Shown in pieces: positions 52,501 through 62,306 of a stretch of 64,000 nt of DNA. The DNA comes from Linepithema humile (lineage: Eukaryota; Arthropoda; Insecta; Hymenoptera; Formicidae): the NCBI RefSeq assembly GCF_040581485.1, contig NC_090135.1:9913001-9977000 (forward strand), read 5' to 3'. The position numbers and the translations under genes are program-made. The notes under the pieces were generated by a model. The model did no database searches, was not told the origin of the DNA, and saw only the letters and a program-made list of their open reading frames with translations. Numbering within the stretch: the first letter of the stretch is position 1; every line of letters starts with the position of its first letter.

Positions 52501-55500
52501 ATATTCTGTTTCAATAATTTTTTTTATTAAAAAAGTTGATTAATGCTTTTATATATATATGATATTTCCAATATAATTCCAATATACTGAAGCGATATAC
52601 AATCTTTATTTATAAATATAAAAATTTCAACCTAAAAATATTGGAAAATTTATAGAATTTAGAGTAGAATTTTCCAAGGAACATAAGCTAGAAGATAAAA
52701 TATGTGTACACTCAAATGCTTTGATAAACGTAGCGAGATGTAACAATTTATTATCAGAAAATTAAGATCCATGCATTGAACTCCTTATCATAAGCCCGAT
52801 AAGATAATCGATTACATAGATCGAATACATAGAATCCATAACAAATTCCATGTAAAAAGAATTAAAAACTACACAATGTCCGTTGTCCATTCGCCGCTTT
52901 AGCTATCTCCATTCAGCACAATTCATCGATTCTCACTTGCAAAATTCGCTGTTGTTCATCGAACACATTTCGCGCAACGAATCCTCCGCAATGCGACTAA
53001 CTTTTCACTTTCAAAGTAACAAACAGGCTCTATTATCCTCCACGCGCTTATCAGATCGGCTTTTCTGAATAGATCATTTGCATTCGCGCTTCGCGATCGA
53101 CGCATGTTTCGTTCGTGAAGAAAATGGAAGGGGCCGATATCCCGTGACCCCGTGTGTCGAATCAGCGCCCTCCATCAAAATCTTGCCACACCGAATAACG
53201 CGCCACCGTGATAACGCATCGTACGATGATTTCGCTGACCCCTCGCGAGCCTCTGCTGAGCGAGCCTCTGCTGAGTGAGCTCTGCGTGGCTCTGTTACTT
53301 TGTTATTATGACATTTGACATATCTCACCCCGTTTTTCATTTTTTTTCTTCTCCCGCGATCATACGACGGAAATTGCTCGTAGAAATCATTCCTCGGTCG
53401 CGTGCGCACTCGCGTGTTAGCACTAAGTTGAATGAATGAAAGAATAAATATCACGAGTACGATTGCATTGGTTATACTAATTGCTTGAAGAGCAGTTCAC
53501 CTCTGACCTTAGCGACTCTTTTCCCGCGGTTTTAAAATAATGGAGAAGTGAAAAAGTCAGACACGACCCTGATCTAAACAACTTTCATCTCGGTTCGTAA
53601 ATAATGCCGAAGAGGCAGAAAAATCGGATGACCCTAATCTGACCTAAACAACTCTCATCTCGGTTTGGAAATAATCGGAGAGATAGAAAAATCAAACACG
53701 AGCAACCCTGATTTGACCTAAACAATCATCAACAACTTTCATCTTGGTTTAGAAATAGTATTTCGCAAAAATTACACACATGAAACTCAATTTACAACAC
53801 TTTGCAATCTATTTTCACAATCTGAACCTAAATTTATTTGAATACGTAGTTTAAATATTTAGTGACATACGAATATTACATGCCGAGTTTTACGCAGATC
53901 TGATTTTTTATTTATATGCCTACTTTAATATTTTATTTGAAATATACGAAGCCCAGTAAAAAATAAGATAAGATAAATTTAGTCAAGATAACCTACACAC
54001 AATTGAAAGAGATAATCTAAAACGATATTGATAAACTAGATAACTTCATTTCAAAATCATCGTACACTATATTAATTTTATATATATGCTAAAATATGTT
54101 AGACTGTCTAGCTGGAATAATTTAAATAATACAATGTACAGCAGCAACTTGTGCAACTGCTATATACATTGATTAGAATATCAATAAGTTATAGACTACA
54201 AAAATCGTGCGTATGCATGCGCGATTTGAATAAACTAAAACGTAGCTGTGAATGTCTAGCTTGTTTAACTTATCAACAATATTGAGTTTAAAGTAATGTT
54301 AACAGAAACAGACATTAATTAACATGATATGAAAAAAAATGTGAACAGTTGTTATTGAATTTTATACATGAATAATTATATTCTCCTAATTAGACGAACT
54401 TAGTGAGCAGATTAACTAGGGCAGAATTTTGATGAGGCAATCATTATGTGACATAATATTAAACCATTGGTCTCCAAATAATGGAATAATAATTACGCAA
54501 TCATACGCAAACACAATATTAAATATTTCAGTATAAAATTTAGTATAAAAGCACGCATAAGAAAAATTTGTTATTATTTGTGAGAACATTTTACAATTTG
54601 GTAGCATTGCTAAAATTACAAAAACAAGGATGAATTTTTGCAATTCAACCTGACATTAGCATTTTCGCGTATTTTGCAATATTTATCAAACGTTATCTTC
54701 TCTTATCGGTGTACACCGTGCTGCAATTACTCTGCAATTCAGCCTTGAATAAACACACGTAAACCTTCGTATAAATATACAGAGTGTCTTTCTCATTATT
54801 GTACGATTAATTTAATAAATATCGAGATAATATTTTCACACAACTAATTATTAAAATACATTAAACAAGAACATTAAGGATACGTGAGAAAATTATTCTT
54901 CAGTTAATTTTAACATATCTTCACTTTAATGAATTTGCAACGCAAAATTTAATTCTAACAGTATACAACATAAGAAATTTGAATGCTGCAATAAATAATA
55001 ACCTCTCTGCATATTTTTATGACTGAAAGATTATCTACAAAGGAAGATGCGGTTAGGAGAGAGCATCCGGTGATTCTGAGCCACCCAGTGCAATTGCTAG
55101 TACTTATAATCATCGCGTAACGTTCGTTCGCGAGTACCGACGCGGCAACCGAAGAAAACGTCGCTTCTCCATCGAGAAATTAGTTCTACTGCAGAGGAGC
55201 AAAAGCGAGATTTTCTTTCCTTGGTAAATTCAATCGTGTCTCGGCAAATATTAGCATGATTCGCCGGAATCGTCAGTTCTACATTAGCTGTGCGCGGAAC
55301 AGCTGCGTTGGAAAAGTTAGAAGGAAAGTTAAAGCCCCGAGTGAAATGGAAGTATAGTGCTTCTCGTAAATTCTCGAAAGAGGAAATGGAGAAAAAATTG
55401 CGAGCTGCAATTTCTATGCAAATTGATAAGTCGCGAGTAGCGCCGCGCATTGATCAAAGGTCAAGTGTAAATAATTTAAAAAACGTATTTTATAATTTAT

Positions 55501-58500
55501 GAAGATTGTGGTAGAGATATAATGAAATGTAAATGCCTCCGAGAAAATGTCAAATAAATAATTAAATTCATCTCGGAGTAGAAGAAATAAATTTGATGAC
55601 TTTCTCTCTTAAACTTTTTTCGCGTATCTGTCTGCTGATAATAAAATATTAAAGTTCTAGAATTTAAAATTAATAATTAAAAGGTAATTTGAATATTCTG
55701 TAAAAGTTATTATTAAACATTTATTAATTCGTGATTTTAAAGTGTTCAAAGTTGCATAAGAAACATAATATAAAAATCATTATTTGAATCGCAAAAAATC
55801 CGCGATAAGGATAACTCCCTCGTTAAACTAAATTATTTCTATTATTCTTGAAAGTCGATATTCCTTAAACGGTAGGTTGTAATAAGTTATGGTAAACGAT
55901 AAAAGCTTTCTTTGTGACTTTGCCGCCTTATCACAGTTGCGTATGCATAAAGTGTCGAGATTGTTCTCTTATCGCAAGTAGCTCCGCGAGCACTTTGTAC
56001 GCAATTTCGCATTTGTCGAGGAGGAAAGTTTCGCGTTTTTTTCCACGTCAATGGCTGCGAGAAGACTGAAATTTTGCTCGCAATTTTGCAATCTGGACAA
56101 CGAAAATAAATTGAGCGGGGCGTGTGTTTTCGTGCGATGCGGTAACGGTAACGCGAGACGTATTAACGGGAGGAAAAAGTAAGCTCCGCTCCGGGAATTT
56201 TGCAGCTGCCGCGGGGATAACGACGCGAATGCACGCGTCGTCGTAAACTATGTTTTATGGGCTGTTCGCTACGGATACGGGTCGACAGCTTCTCTCGAGA
56301 GATCGACGGAAAAACCGGCGCGTTCCGGAATCGGCAGATATAACGGTTCGCGCTTGCGAACGCGAATTATCCGACACGCCAGTTCACAACGGATTCCTTT
56401 GAGATCATTTGAATTTGCGATTTTTATTTCACGATGAAGAAAATGGAGTTTTCGTTTAGCATTATTAGACTCGGCAGATTGCTCAAGTGTAGGCAAGTAT
56501 GTGCACGATACTTTTTATATTTAACGAAGAAATTTTCTTCTCTGCAGAAAATTTCAATTTTAAAAATTGCCTCAAAGAGACTTCAATCGCGTTTATTCAA
56601 AGTAAAGATGGAAGATTTCAAACACGTTAGTGTATAATTTTCCTAAAAACTTTAATGGTAAACGTAACTATTTTATTTTTAAATTCATTCTTAATTGTTT
56701 GTTAATATTTCATGACGTTTCTAAAATCGAAATCTTATTTCGTTTCGTACTTATTCTAATAAATATAAATGTAGTATATTCTGGGCCATTTAATTTAGAA
56801 ATGGGATAAGTGAATATTTTATATAAAATTATGACATACTCGTCTCTTCAACATTTATCATTAATAAACCAAAGAACTTTTATTTGACAATTGAGACATT
56901 TTATTCCAGGTATTAGATAATTGAGAATTTCATTTCGGTGAATAGAAAGACGATTTGACAAGACGATGTGACAATATAAATTTTCTATAGACTATTTTTA
57001 TTTAGTGTCCTACATTTCCCTGCGTCATAATCATAAGACAACGAAAATCACGTGTCTTAATTTTTTTTTAATTTATCATTACTAAATATGACAGTAACAA
57101 ATAAGCAAAAATTTCATAGAACTTGTATTTATTTTAAAAATATTGTACCTATTTTAAAAAATAATTCGTTACTTACACGGTATATCCAAAAAGTAATCTT
57201 TTATGTCAATTCATAATAAAGTAAATGTCAGGATCATATTTAAAGAAAAATTATTTTCCGTTTGCGACTGTCTTTTTAAAAGTACGCGGTAATTAAATTT
57301 TTAATTTCTAGAATGAATAGAATTTTAATTTGCATTTTATGTAATTGTCTTTTTTTAAAACATGCGATGTAATTAAATGCAAGCATGTTGAAGTAAAAAT
57401 AAAAATAGAATAAAATGTGAGATGGAAATTTAAACGGACGTATTAAGATATATTAATTGTTGATGCGCACACGCAAGATTCAAGATGGTTTGCCTTGCAA
57501 TTCGTGGGTGGCGACGCGCGGTCAACCCATCGCGAAGACCGCGAGTCTATCGATTTGTTAATAAAGACACCCCTACGCAGACCAATCACTCATACCTCCC
57601 TTTGACCGCGGCGAGGAGGATCGTCGAGATCGATACGCGAGTCTACAGCAGTTTCATAGCGCCGTGTTTGATTGCTCTTGTAGCTGGCTGCCGTTCCGAG
57701 ATATCGATGTTATTGATATCATAGTTTTGTCCCGAAGTTATCAATAACACCGATGCAACAACAACTGCAGCCACGTTGCAGAATTTATACATTTGAAAGT
57801 TACACAGAAAAGCATTGGAAAGTTACACAATAAAATGCAAACTTTGCCGTTTCGCATTGTTTGTCTTCATCGTGAACATCGAAATAAAATGCTTGTAAAA
57901 AAATAAACGGGGAGAAACCAAATGCCTAATTATAACGTTTTGGAATACGCTTAGCTTAGAAAATTTCAAGAATCTCGTGGAAATCACAATCGATTGCTAA
58001 ATCAGAGAAACCTGGTTTTGTTTTACAGCTACGTCGGCGGTAATCGTAAAGGCGGAGACCGATACCCGTCATCTGGCGAGTCTGTCCGGAGACGGCACGG
58101 GGGTGAGAATAGGACGCGGCGAGGACGCAGTCGCGAGTGGCAGCAGCATCAGCCCTGTTATGGATTCGGCGCAATCGTCCATGATGAAGCAAGCGGACTA
58201 CGTCGTAGGTCAGTGAACTGAATCCGCGATAGAAAATTTTCTCCGCTGCCGCGAACGCGATTTCTCGCGAGTCGAAAAAAGGCTTTCCGGTCTCGTTAAT
58301 CAATGTGATTATTAATTAATGCGATAATTATTGATTGTTGATCGCTTCGGTATCTGCGTTATCGAGGCGACGCGAGTGAACTCGTGCGCGAGCTCGGAAT
58401 TGTTTGCACACAAAGAATCGAAATTATCGAATAATTAATCCGATATTGGTGTAAATATTTCCAAATTAAAGAACTTCCACATCGTCAAAATATCACCGAA

Positions 58501-61500
58501 ATCTCAAATTGCGAATACGTCTATCAATTTTATCGCGAATAATAAAAATATAAATATGTAAACAATGTGAATTTTCTATATTATTAATTCATTAAAGTAT
58601 AATATTCGTGCGGGCCGATAAATAATTTGATTAATATTCAGGATGATGACAGCAATTTCACGAGAGAAGCTCTGAACACGCGAACGATCAAAGTGCATCG
58701 CTAAATCGAATCAACGCGATGACACAGCACGTTAGCTGATCGATATTAATCAAATCTGTGTTATGTTACAGACGTTGTGCTGCCAACGGTCCTAATTGCT
58801 TTGCTGTTCGTCGGCAATGCGATCATCGTTTATATCATCTTCCAATATAGAAAGAGGTAAGCGAACTCATTCATCACATTTCATTGAAATATTTGCTAAA
58901 TATAGATGTGATGTAGAAAATGATGATCAACGGCGTGAATGTATTCTTTGATATATTTAAATTCAATCAAAATTGATATTTTATTGCATTTCAATTGGTG
59001 TGAGAAAATTTCGAACCATATTTTTCGAAAATACTGAGATGTATTTTAAATACATAATAATGTTTGAAAAACTAATTATAATTATTGCAATAGAAATAGG
59101 GAGTATAGAGATAATTAGTGATAATAAAATATTTTGATTGATTTTGATTGATTTTCATTCAATTTTCACAAATCCATTTTCAGAATAAATAATTTGACTT
59201 ACCGATATCGCAGTAGAGCAGCGGAGTTGTAGATTAACGTTGATCTGTAACAAACAAATATTTTCAAATTATAGTATACGCAAACCAAGTATAATATTAT
59301 ATCAAAAATAAAATTTCTTATTAATTCTTCAATCAAGTATTTAATAAAAGAGTAACAAAATCTCCAAAAGTAATTTTTTTGCATGTGTAAACTTTTATGA
59401 AATATTTTGCAAATAATCTAATGTTTATATAAATATAAATAATTATGACTTTTAAACTGCATATTTATAAACATTAAAAATTGCTAATATTTTATTAAAT
59501 CATAAATAACAAATTACCTTATCGTTGCTCCGCTGGTGCCCGACGCCTCCTAGGCCGCCTCCTCCTCTCAGTAGTCCATCGGTGATTACTCCTCTCTGGC
59601 ACAACACTCACTCGCGTAAACAATACGATCAATTATATTTCTGCACGTTCCGATAATAATAATACGTCGCGTGATACTTTGTACGGCACTCCCGATGCAA
59701 ATTTGTTCTTGATATTACGAACGTCGCGCGACACTATACGACACTCCCGACACGCGCTTTATCGCATCATCACGATTGCGCGACACTTCTTACGGCACTT
59801 CCGAACACATACTTAGTTGATGACAAAGTAATAATTAATGTCCCGCGAACCGGCACGAAAGATTTGACTTGCCAACCACCACAGCGCAGCAGCAGAGTTG
59901 TAGATTAACGTTTATCTGTAACATACAAATATATTCAAATTATAGTAAGCCCAAACTAAGTACAATATTATATTAAAAATAAATTTCTTATTCATTCTTC
60001 AATAAAATATTCGATAAAAGAATAACAAAATCTCGGAAAACAAATTTTTTACATGTGTAAATTTTTATGAAATATTTTGCAAATAAAAAAATCGAATGTT
60101 TATACAAATATAAATAATCATAAACTTTAAACTACATATTTATAAACGTTAAAAACTGTTCATATTTTATTAGATCATAAATAAATAACAATTACCTTAT
60201 CGCTGCTCTGCCGATGCCCAATGCCCCCTGGGCCTCCTCCTCCGCTCAGTAGCCAATCGACGATTGTTCTTCTCACTCGCACAATCACTCGCGTAAACAA
60301 TATGATCGGTTAGGTTTACGCGTGTTTTGATAATAACAATACATCGATCGCGTTATATTTTATGCGGCACTCTCGATGCGAATTTTCTTTTAGTATTTCG
60401 AACATCGCGTGATACTTTGTACGACACTCCCAACGTGAATTTGTTCTTTGTCTTACGAACATCTCGCGACATTTTGCACGGCATTCCCGACACGAATTTC
60501 TCGCCGGTATTATCGTCGCGTGACATTACACGGCATTCCCGACTTGCGCTTTATTATCGCATCATTACGATTACGCAATACTTTTCACGGGTTTTCTGAA
60601 CACGTACTTATGTTATTTTGACGGTTAAGATAATAAAAACCGCGAACCGGCATGGAGGCAACAATGCATGCAACACTCGCGACATCCCGGCGGTAACAGC
60701 GGCGGAGAGAATCAAAAGTCGCGCGGCTAACTTCGCGCGCCACCCGCCGCAATGCTATCTACCTAATCTACAATTCCTTCTATTCCCGCCATTTCGGGAA
60801 AGAAAGAAGCGAATGAAAAGAATGACATACACTCGCGCTTTGGACTATTTAGACCGCTTTCTTACGACGATATGAACAAATAAACGACAGTCAAAGATTG
60901 ATAATGCGGTAATAAAAGAATATGACCATCGGCTTTTGTCGATTTGCGCGGAATGGCAAAATAAACGAGTGAATTTTTATCGAGCAAATTCCGCGTTTTG
61001 ACGAAATATTTATATACAAGTGTATAATAGACGCGCAATGCGGCTAATATATGTCGCGATACGAAGTTAATTATGACTATACTTACTAATTAATAGCGTC
61101 GCGACGGTACTTCTTTTCAGAAACGATTCGTCCCGTGCCCGTGTCGTACCGGAAAAGACCCCAAATTTCGAAACTTTACGCCGCATCAGATGTACGGCGA
61201 CTACTAGAGTCAAAGCATTTAACCAAATGGCGGCATATACGAATTTATTATGTAAATCAGCAAAATATTCAAAGAGCGTGATGCGATGAATTGATACTCG
61301 AATTTAAATTAACTATCGCCCGTTGAATATATTATTTCTATCCATTATTTTTTATTTCTATTAGAAATGTATAAATCGCGCGATAAATACTATTTAACAG
61401 ATAACCTTACTATGATACTCGCTGTTTTCTATCGCGAAAGTTAATTAATTGTTTGAATTGATGATTAATAACGTCTTGTAAGGAAAAAGATTGCGTTTGG

Positions 61501-62006
61501 TTAAGAAATAATCTCTTATCGCGAAATATTAACGCGAGAAATACGACTCAAATCTTTAATTCCAATTAGTCGCACGAATTGAGAATCAATAATTGTTTGT
61601 TCGTAAGAAAAAGAATCGTTTAATTAGGAAAGATACTCGCAAATGTATTTTGAAACGGTGTGGAGCGATCCCCACATCCTACTTCGTTACGCGCCGCCGT
61701 GTGAATGAGCTAACGACCGACGTAGGCTGAGCGACCGGCGTGTCCTTACGCGAAGCGCTGAGGTCGCGCGTTACAAGAAAAACCAAAACATGCCGAACAC
61801 GCGACCAATTCTTGGAATTTTAACACATTTTGAAACATTTAATATATCGTGAAATAATATTACGCCTATTTTCTGTTTCACATTTAAATTTCGATATATT
61901 TCGTTTCAAATATTACTATCGCTTTTTGTATATCTATTTTGTAGATTCTCGCTGTGTTATAAATGTTATAAAATTAACACGCTATAAAATATTATAATTA
62001 TAAAAT

Positions 62007-62055
<49 letters not shown>

Positions 62056-62306
62056 TAATATAATAAGACCATGATTAAAATTATTATACTAAATCACGCA
62101 GATAACACATTCTAAAATAATTAACAAAATAATGACTAAGTTTGTTCTGTCGCCAATGAACAGTATTGTGCGAAATAAAAATGATAAAAGCATTAAAAAA
62201 TAATAAATAAATAAACGTGATTTTTTTTTCGTATTTCAGAAAACTTCCAACGACACAGGGCGAGGAGATGGCCCTTCGGGGTCCGACCGACGTGCCCCAA
62301 GTGTGA
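30716..62306 (+). CDS. single-pass membrane protein with SUEL lectin, CUB and Sushi domains (9 coding exons)
   Basis: Exons: 30716-30921, 31449-31670, 33750-33853, 36405-36581, 37189-37371, 38249-38434, 58029-58208, 58772-58856, 62240-62306. Every junction is GT-AG and phase-consistent (2,2,1,1,1,1,1,2), giving 469 residues. Residues 1-24 are a signal peptide (LLVLLLMTIAANA). Residues 50-176 form a SUEL-type galactose-binding lectin domain: EQRCSRELLRLTC, a linker of about 70 residues that is longer than usual, RCSGQKHCRYNMTIEYP and GGILLKYACVP. Residues 185-297 are a CUB domain (GGYINTPGYPLFY, NTCGWTF, SCVDIVRVKD, EFCG, RGFLLQYQ). Residues 302-358 are one Sushi/CCP domain with four Cys and the Trp of GKWND. 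A Ser/Gly-rich stalk follows, then a transmembrane helix at about 423-443 (LPTVLIALLFVGNAIIVYII), the RKRK stop-transfer and a 20-residue tail ending in PQV. The architecture predicts a cell-surface adhesion or receptor role, perhaps neural as in other CUB/Sushi proteins; that is inference. The ATG at 30716 has A at -3 and G at +4. I do not recognise a named orthologue. Confidence 0.88.
30922..31448 (+). other. intron 1 of the lectin/CUB/Sushi gene
   Basis: 527 bp, AT-rich, donor GTTCGT (weak) and acceptor TATACTTTCAG. Nothing else seen. Confidence 0.8.
32100..32127. repeat. perfect 10-bp stem hairpin
   Basis: CTCACGACAG is followed by an 8-base loop and CTGTCGTGAG, a perfect complement. It sits in the CpG-rich patch of intron 2. 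Function unknown. Confidence 0.7.
33465..33485. repeat. perfect 9-bp stem hairpin with 3-base loop
   Basis: AAAGCAGCC, loop CGA, GGCTGCTTT. It resembles a bacterial terminator in form only; in this eukaryotic intron that meaning does not apply. Confidence 0.7.
33854..36404 (+). other. intron 3
   Basis: 2.55 kb. AT-rich, with CpG-rich patches at 34.43-34.98 and 35.23-35.9 kb whose open frames (60-140 codons, both strands) I treat as chance. A small CTACATT tandem run is at 35,060-35,090. Donor GTGAGT, acceptor TTGATTGCAG. Confidence 0.7.
36582..37188 (+). other. intron 4, inside the CUB domain
   Basis: 607 bp, donor GTAAGC after the codon for Cys of NIC, acceptor CTCCGCAG. No other feature seen. 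Confidence 0.8.
37372..38248 (+). other. intron 5, between CUB and Sushi exons
   Basis: 877 bp, donor GTAAAG, acceptor ATGCTTGCAG. The phase 1 boundaries on both sides fit modular exon shuffling of extracellular domains. No other feature seen. Confidence 0.8.
39719..39759. promoter_or_regulatory. pair of perfect kappa-B-type motifs
   Basis: GGGGAATTCC at 39719-39728 and GGGGAATCCC at 39750-39759 both fit the Rel/NF-kappaB consensus GGGRNNYYCC. The spacing is 31 bases. In insects such sites bind Dorsal, Dif or Relish. They lie in intron 6 in a GC-rich patch. The sequence match is seen; the regulatory role is inferred. Confidence 0.4.
41103..41122. repeat. (CA)10 microsatellite
   Basis: A short CA dinucleotide run within intron 6. 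Confidence 0.9.
43926..44148 (+). CDS. weak candidate coding segment in intron 6 island
   Basis: ATG at 43926 opens a 73-codon frame to TAG. The first half is low-complexity (Arg, Thr, His). The second half has coding-like codon use (GTC, ATC, GAC, GTG, ACC) and reads REETVPYPSRFKTPRECS then IVKVIDVTEVVSSLRIA. The antisense frame is not convincing. No strong donor follows (GAG|GTGGTA is the best). I do not recognise the peptide. It could be a small nested gene, a first exon or chance. Confidence 0.22.
44891..44930 (+). CDS. candidate alternative first exon with N-myristoylation motif
   Basis: ATG at 44891 gives MGSSGSTKGSLKV, then a donor-like CG|GTGAGG at 44931, phase 1. MG plus Ser at position 6 fits the N-myristoyltransferase consensus. 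Phase 1 matches the downstream exon at 58029. An out-of-frame ATG lies 4 bases upstream. It sits in the largest CpG-rich island of intron 6. A myristoylated start joined to a transmembrane tail would be odd, so the target exon is unknown. Confidence 0.2.
49226..49265 (+). CDS. candidate alternative first exon in intron 6
   Basis: ATG at 49226 (A at -3) gives MIRIFTDTFRNLI, then a strong donor (A|GTGAGTG), phase 1, matching the acceptor of the juxtamembrane exon at 58029. About 200 bp of GC-rich, CAG-repeat-bearing sequence lies directly upstream and could be promoter and 5' UTR. If used, it would give a short isoform lacking lectin, CUB and Sushi domains. Inferred from splice signals only. 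Confidence 0.3.
52254..52430 (+). CDS. candidate phase 1-1 exon in intron 6
   Basis: An ATTAG acceptor at 52249-52253 and a donor GACG|GTATGT at 52431 bound a 177-base segment, open in the one frame that is phase 1 at both ends, like its neighbours of 177-186 bases. It encodes 58 residues including RLCLVPLCFVGHSG, TIDDDWTMGKDSPWQQ and FQCSAIQCSFHDLFSVCRD, with five cysteines, plausible for an extracellular module. A shorter exon from the AG at 52303 is possible but would enter in phase 2. The acceptor tract is weak and the family is not recognised. Confidence 0.3.
53241..53285. repeat. short tandem repeat, ~15-bp unit
   Basis: GCGAGCCTCTGCTGA occurs twice in tandem (second copy followed by GTGAG), preceded by a partial unit. 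Short and GC-rich. Confidence 0.6.
53531..53760. repeat. minisatellite, ~70-bp unit, about 3.3 copies
   Basis: Tandem, diverged units share CTAAACAACT(T/C)TCATCT, then GGTT and AAATAAT, then a GAGA(T/G)AGAAAAATC-type stretch and GACCCT(G/A)AT. Later units carry a short insertion (AATCATCAAC). AT-rich flanks, no open frame. Confidence 0.75.
55245..55502 (+). CDS. weak candidate small frame in intron 6
   Basis: A charged frame without a clear ATG start runs to TGA at 55500-55502: LEKLEGKLKPRVKWKYSAS, KFSKEEMEKKLRAAIS and a basic tail. It is helix-like and unlike its AT-rich surroundings. The opposite strand carries an equally long frame from an ATG (55,450 down to 55,097), so the evidence is balanced and weak. 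It could be a remnant of a transposable element gene. Family not recognised. Confidence 0.15.
58209..58771 (+). other. intron 7, between stalk and transmembrane exons
   Basis: 563 bp, donor GTCAGT, acceptor TTATGTTACAG. A further acceptor-like site, TTAATATTCAG ending at 58,641, is followed by GATGATGAC. If joined to exon 7 it would give a stop within two codons, ending the protein before the membrane helix. Confidence 0.75.
59203..59244 (-). other. candidate antisense exon, copy 1
   Basis: On the minus strand, TTTGTTACAG precedes a 42-base segment (ATCAACGTTAATCTACAAC...) that ends at a consensus donor, TATCG|GTAAGT. A partner donor, GATAAG|GTAATT at 59,518, lies 273 bp upstream on the same strand. 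Together they look like two exons of a minus-strand transcript inside intron 8. Coding capacity is unclear; a non-coding RNA or a retroelement leader is possible. Confidence 0.35.
59873..59915 (-). other. candidate antisense exon, copy 2, with GC donor
   Basis: The duplicate of the preceding exon: TATGTTACAG acceptor, 43 bases, and a donor reading GGTTG|GCAAGT, with GC instead of GT. GC-AG introns are a known minor class, so the site may still work or may be decayed. Its upstream partner donor, GATAAG|GTAATT, is conserved at 60,196, 280 bp away. Confidence 0.3.
60348..60600. repeat. ~55-57 bp tandem subrepeats, about 4.5 copies
   Basis: Units of the form CGCGTGATACTTTGTACG then CACTCCCGA, a GAATTT segment and CGAACATC. 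Because the units are near a multiple of three, a plus-strand frame stays open through them (repeating FRTSRD...L.GTPD motifs), but it has no other sign of coding. Copy 1 has about three related units near 59,660-59,815. Confidence 0.65.
61121..61289 (+). CDS. candidate alternative last exon of the membrane protein
   Basis: A very good acceptor, TTCTTTTCAG (61,111-61,120), opens a frame that fits the phase 2 donor of the transmembrane exon (58,856). It gives 55 more codons to TGA at 61,287: NDSSRARVVPEKTPNFETL, RRIRCTATTRVKAFNQMA and a basic end. The resulting tail of 56 residues would replace the 22-residue tail of the 62,240 exon. Other frames are also partly open, and it lies in repeat-rich intron 8, so it may be element-derived. 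Confidence 0.25.
62011..62051. repeat. (TA)20 microsatellite
   Basis: A perfect TA run in intron 8, about 190 bp before the last acceptor. Confidence 0.95.

Larger units (their letters stand above)
38435..58028 (+). other. 19.6-kb intron 6 of the lectin/CUB/Sushi gene
   Basis: Separates the Sushi exon from the juxtamembrane exon; both sides are phase 1. AT-rich overall, with CpG-rich islands at 39.2-39.95, 43.4-45.4, 47.85-48.1, 49.03-49.26 and 52.2-52.43 kb. Several islands hold candidate exons with good donors, listed separately. Also present are a kappa-B-like motif pair, a minisatellite and a (CA)n run at 41,103-41,122. The intron size leaves room for alternative promoters or missed exons. 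Confidence 0.7.
59191..60655. repeat. tandem duplication, units ~674 and ~790 bp
   Basis: Copy 1 (59,191-59,864) and copy 2 (59,865-60,655) match along their length. Both open ATTTGACTT, then share GAGTTGTAGATTAACG, ACCTTATCG(T/C)TGCTC, GCGTAAACAATA(C/T)GATC and end CCGCGAACCGGCA. The second copy is longer because it carries more of the ~55-57 bp subrepeats. Divergence of roughly a tenth or more of sites suggests an old event. No transposase or reverse transcriptase frame is seen. It may be a degenerate element or a duplicated non-coding transcript. Confidence 0.75.
58857..62239 (+). other. intron 8, rich in repeats and antisense splice signals
   Basis: 3.4 kb, donor GTAAGC, acceptor TCGTATTTCAG. 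It holds the tandem duplication at 59,191-60,655, a CpG-rich segment to 60,770, a possible alternative exon at 61,121, a CpG-rich patch at 61,660-61,790 and an (AT)n run at 62,011-62,051. Confidence 0.75.

Noticed and set aside
60327..60599. Plus-strand frame with a 19-residue repeating motif
   Set aside because: Open because the 55-57 bp subrepeats are close to a multiple of three; no start context, domain or splice support.
61660..61790. CpG-rich segment resembling an LTR promoter region
   Set aside because: No matching second LTR, no TG...CA ends with target duplication and no retroelement frame could be identified.
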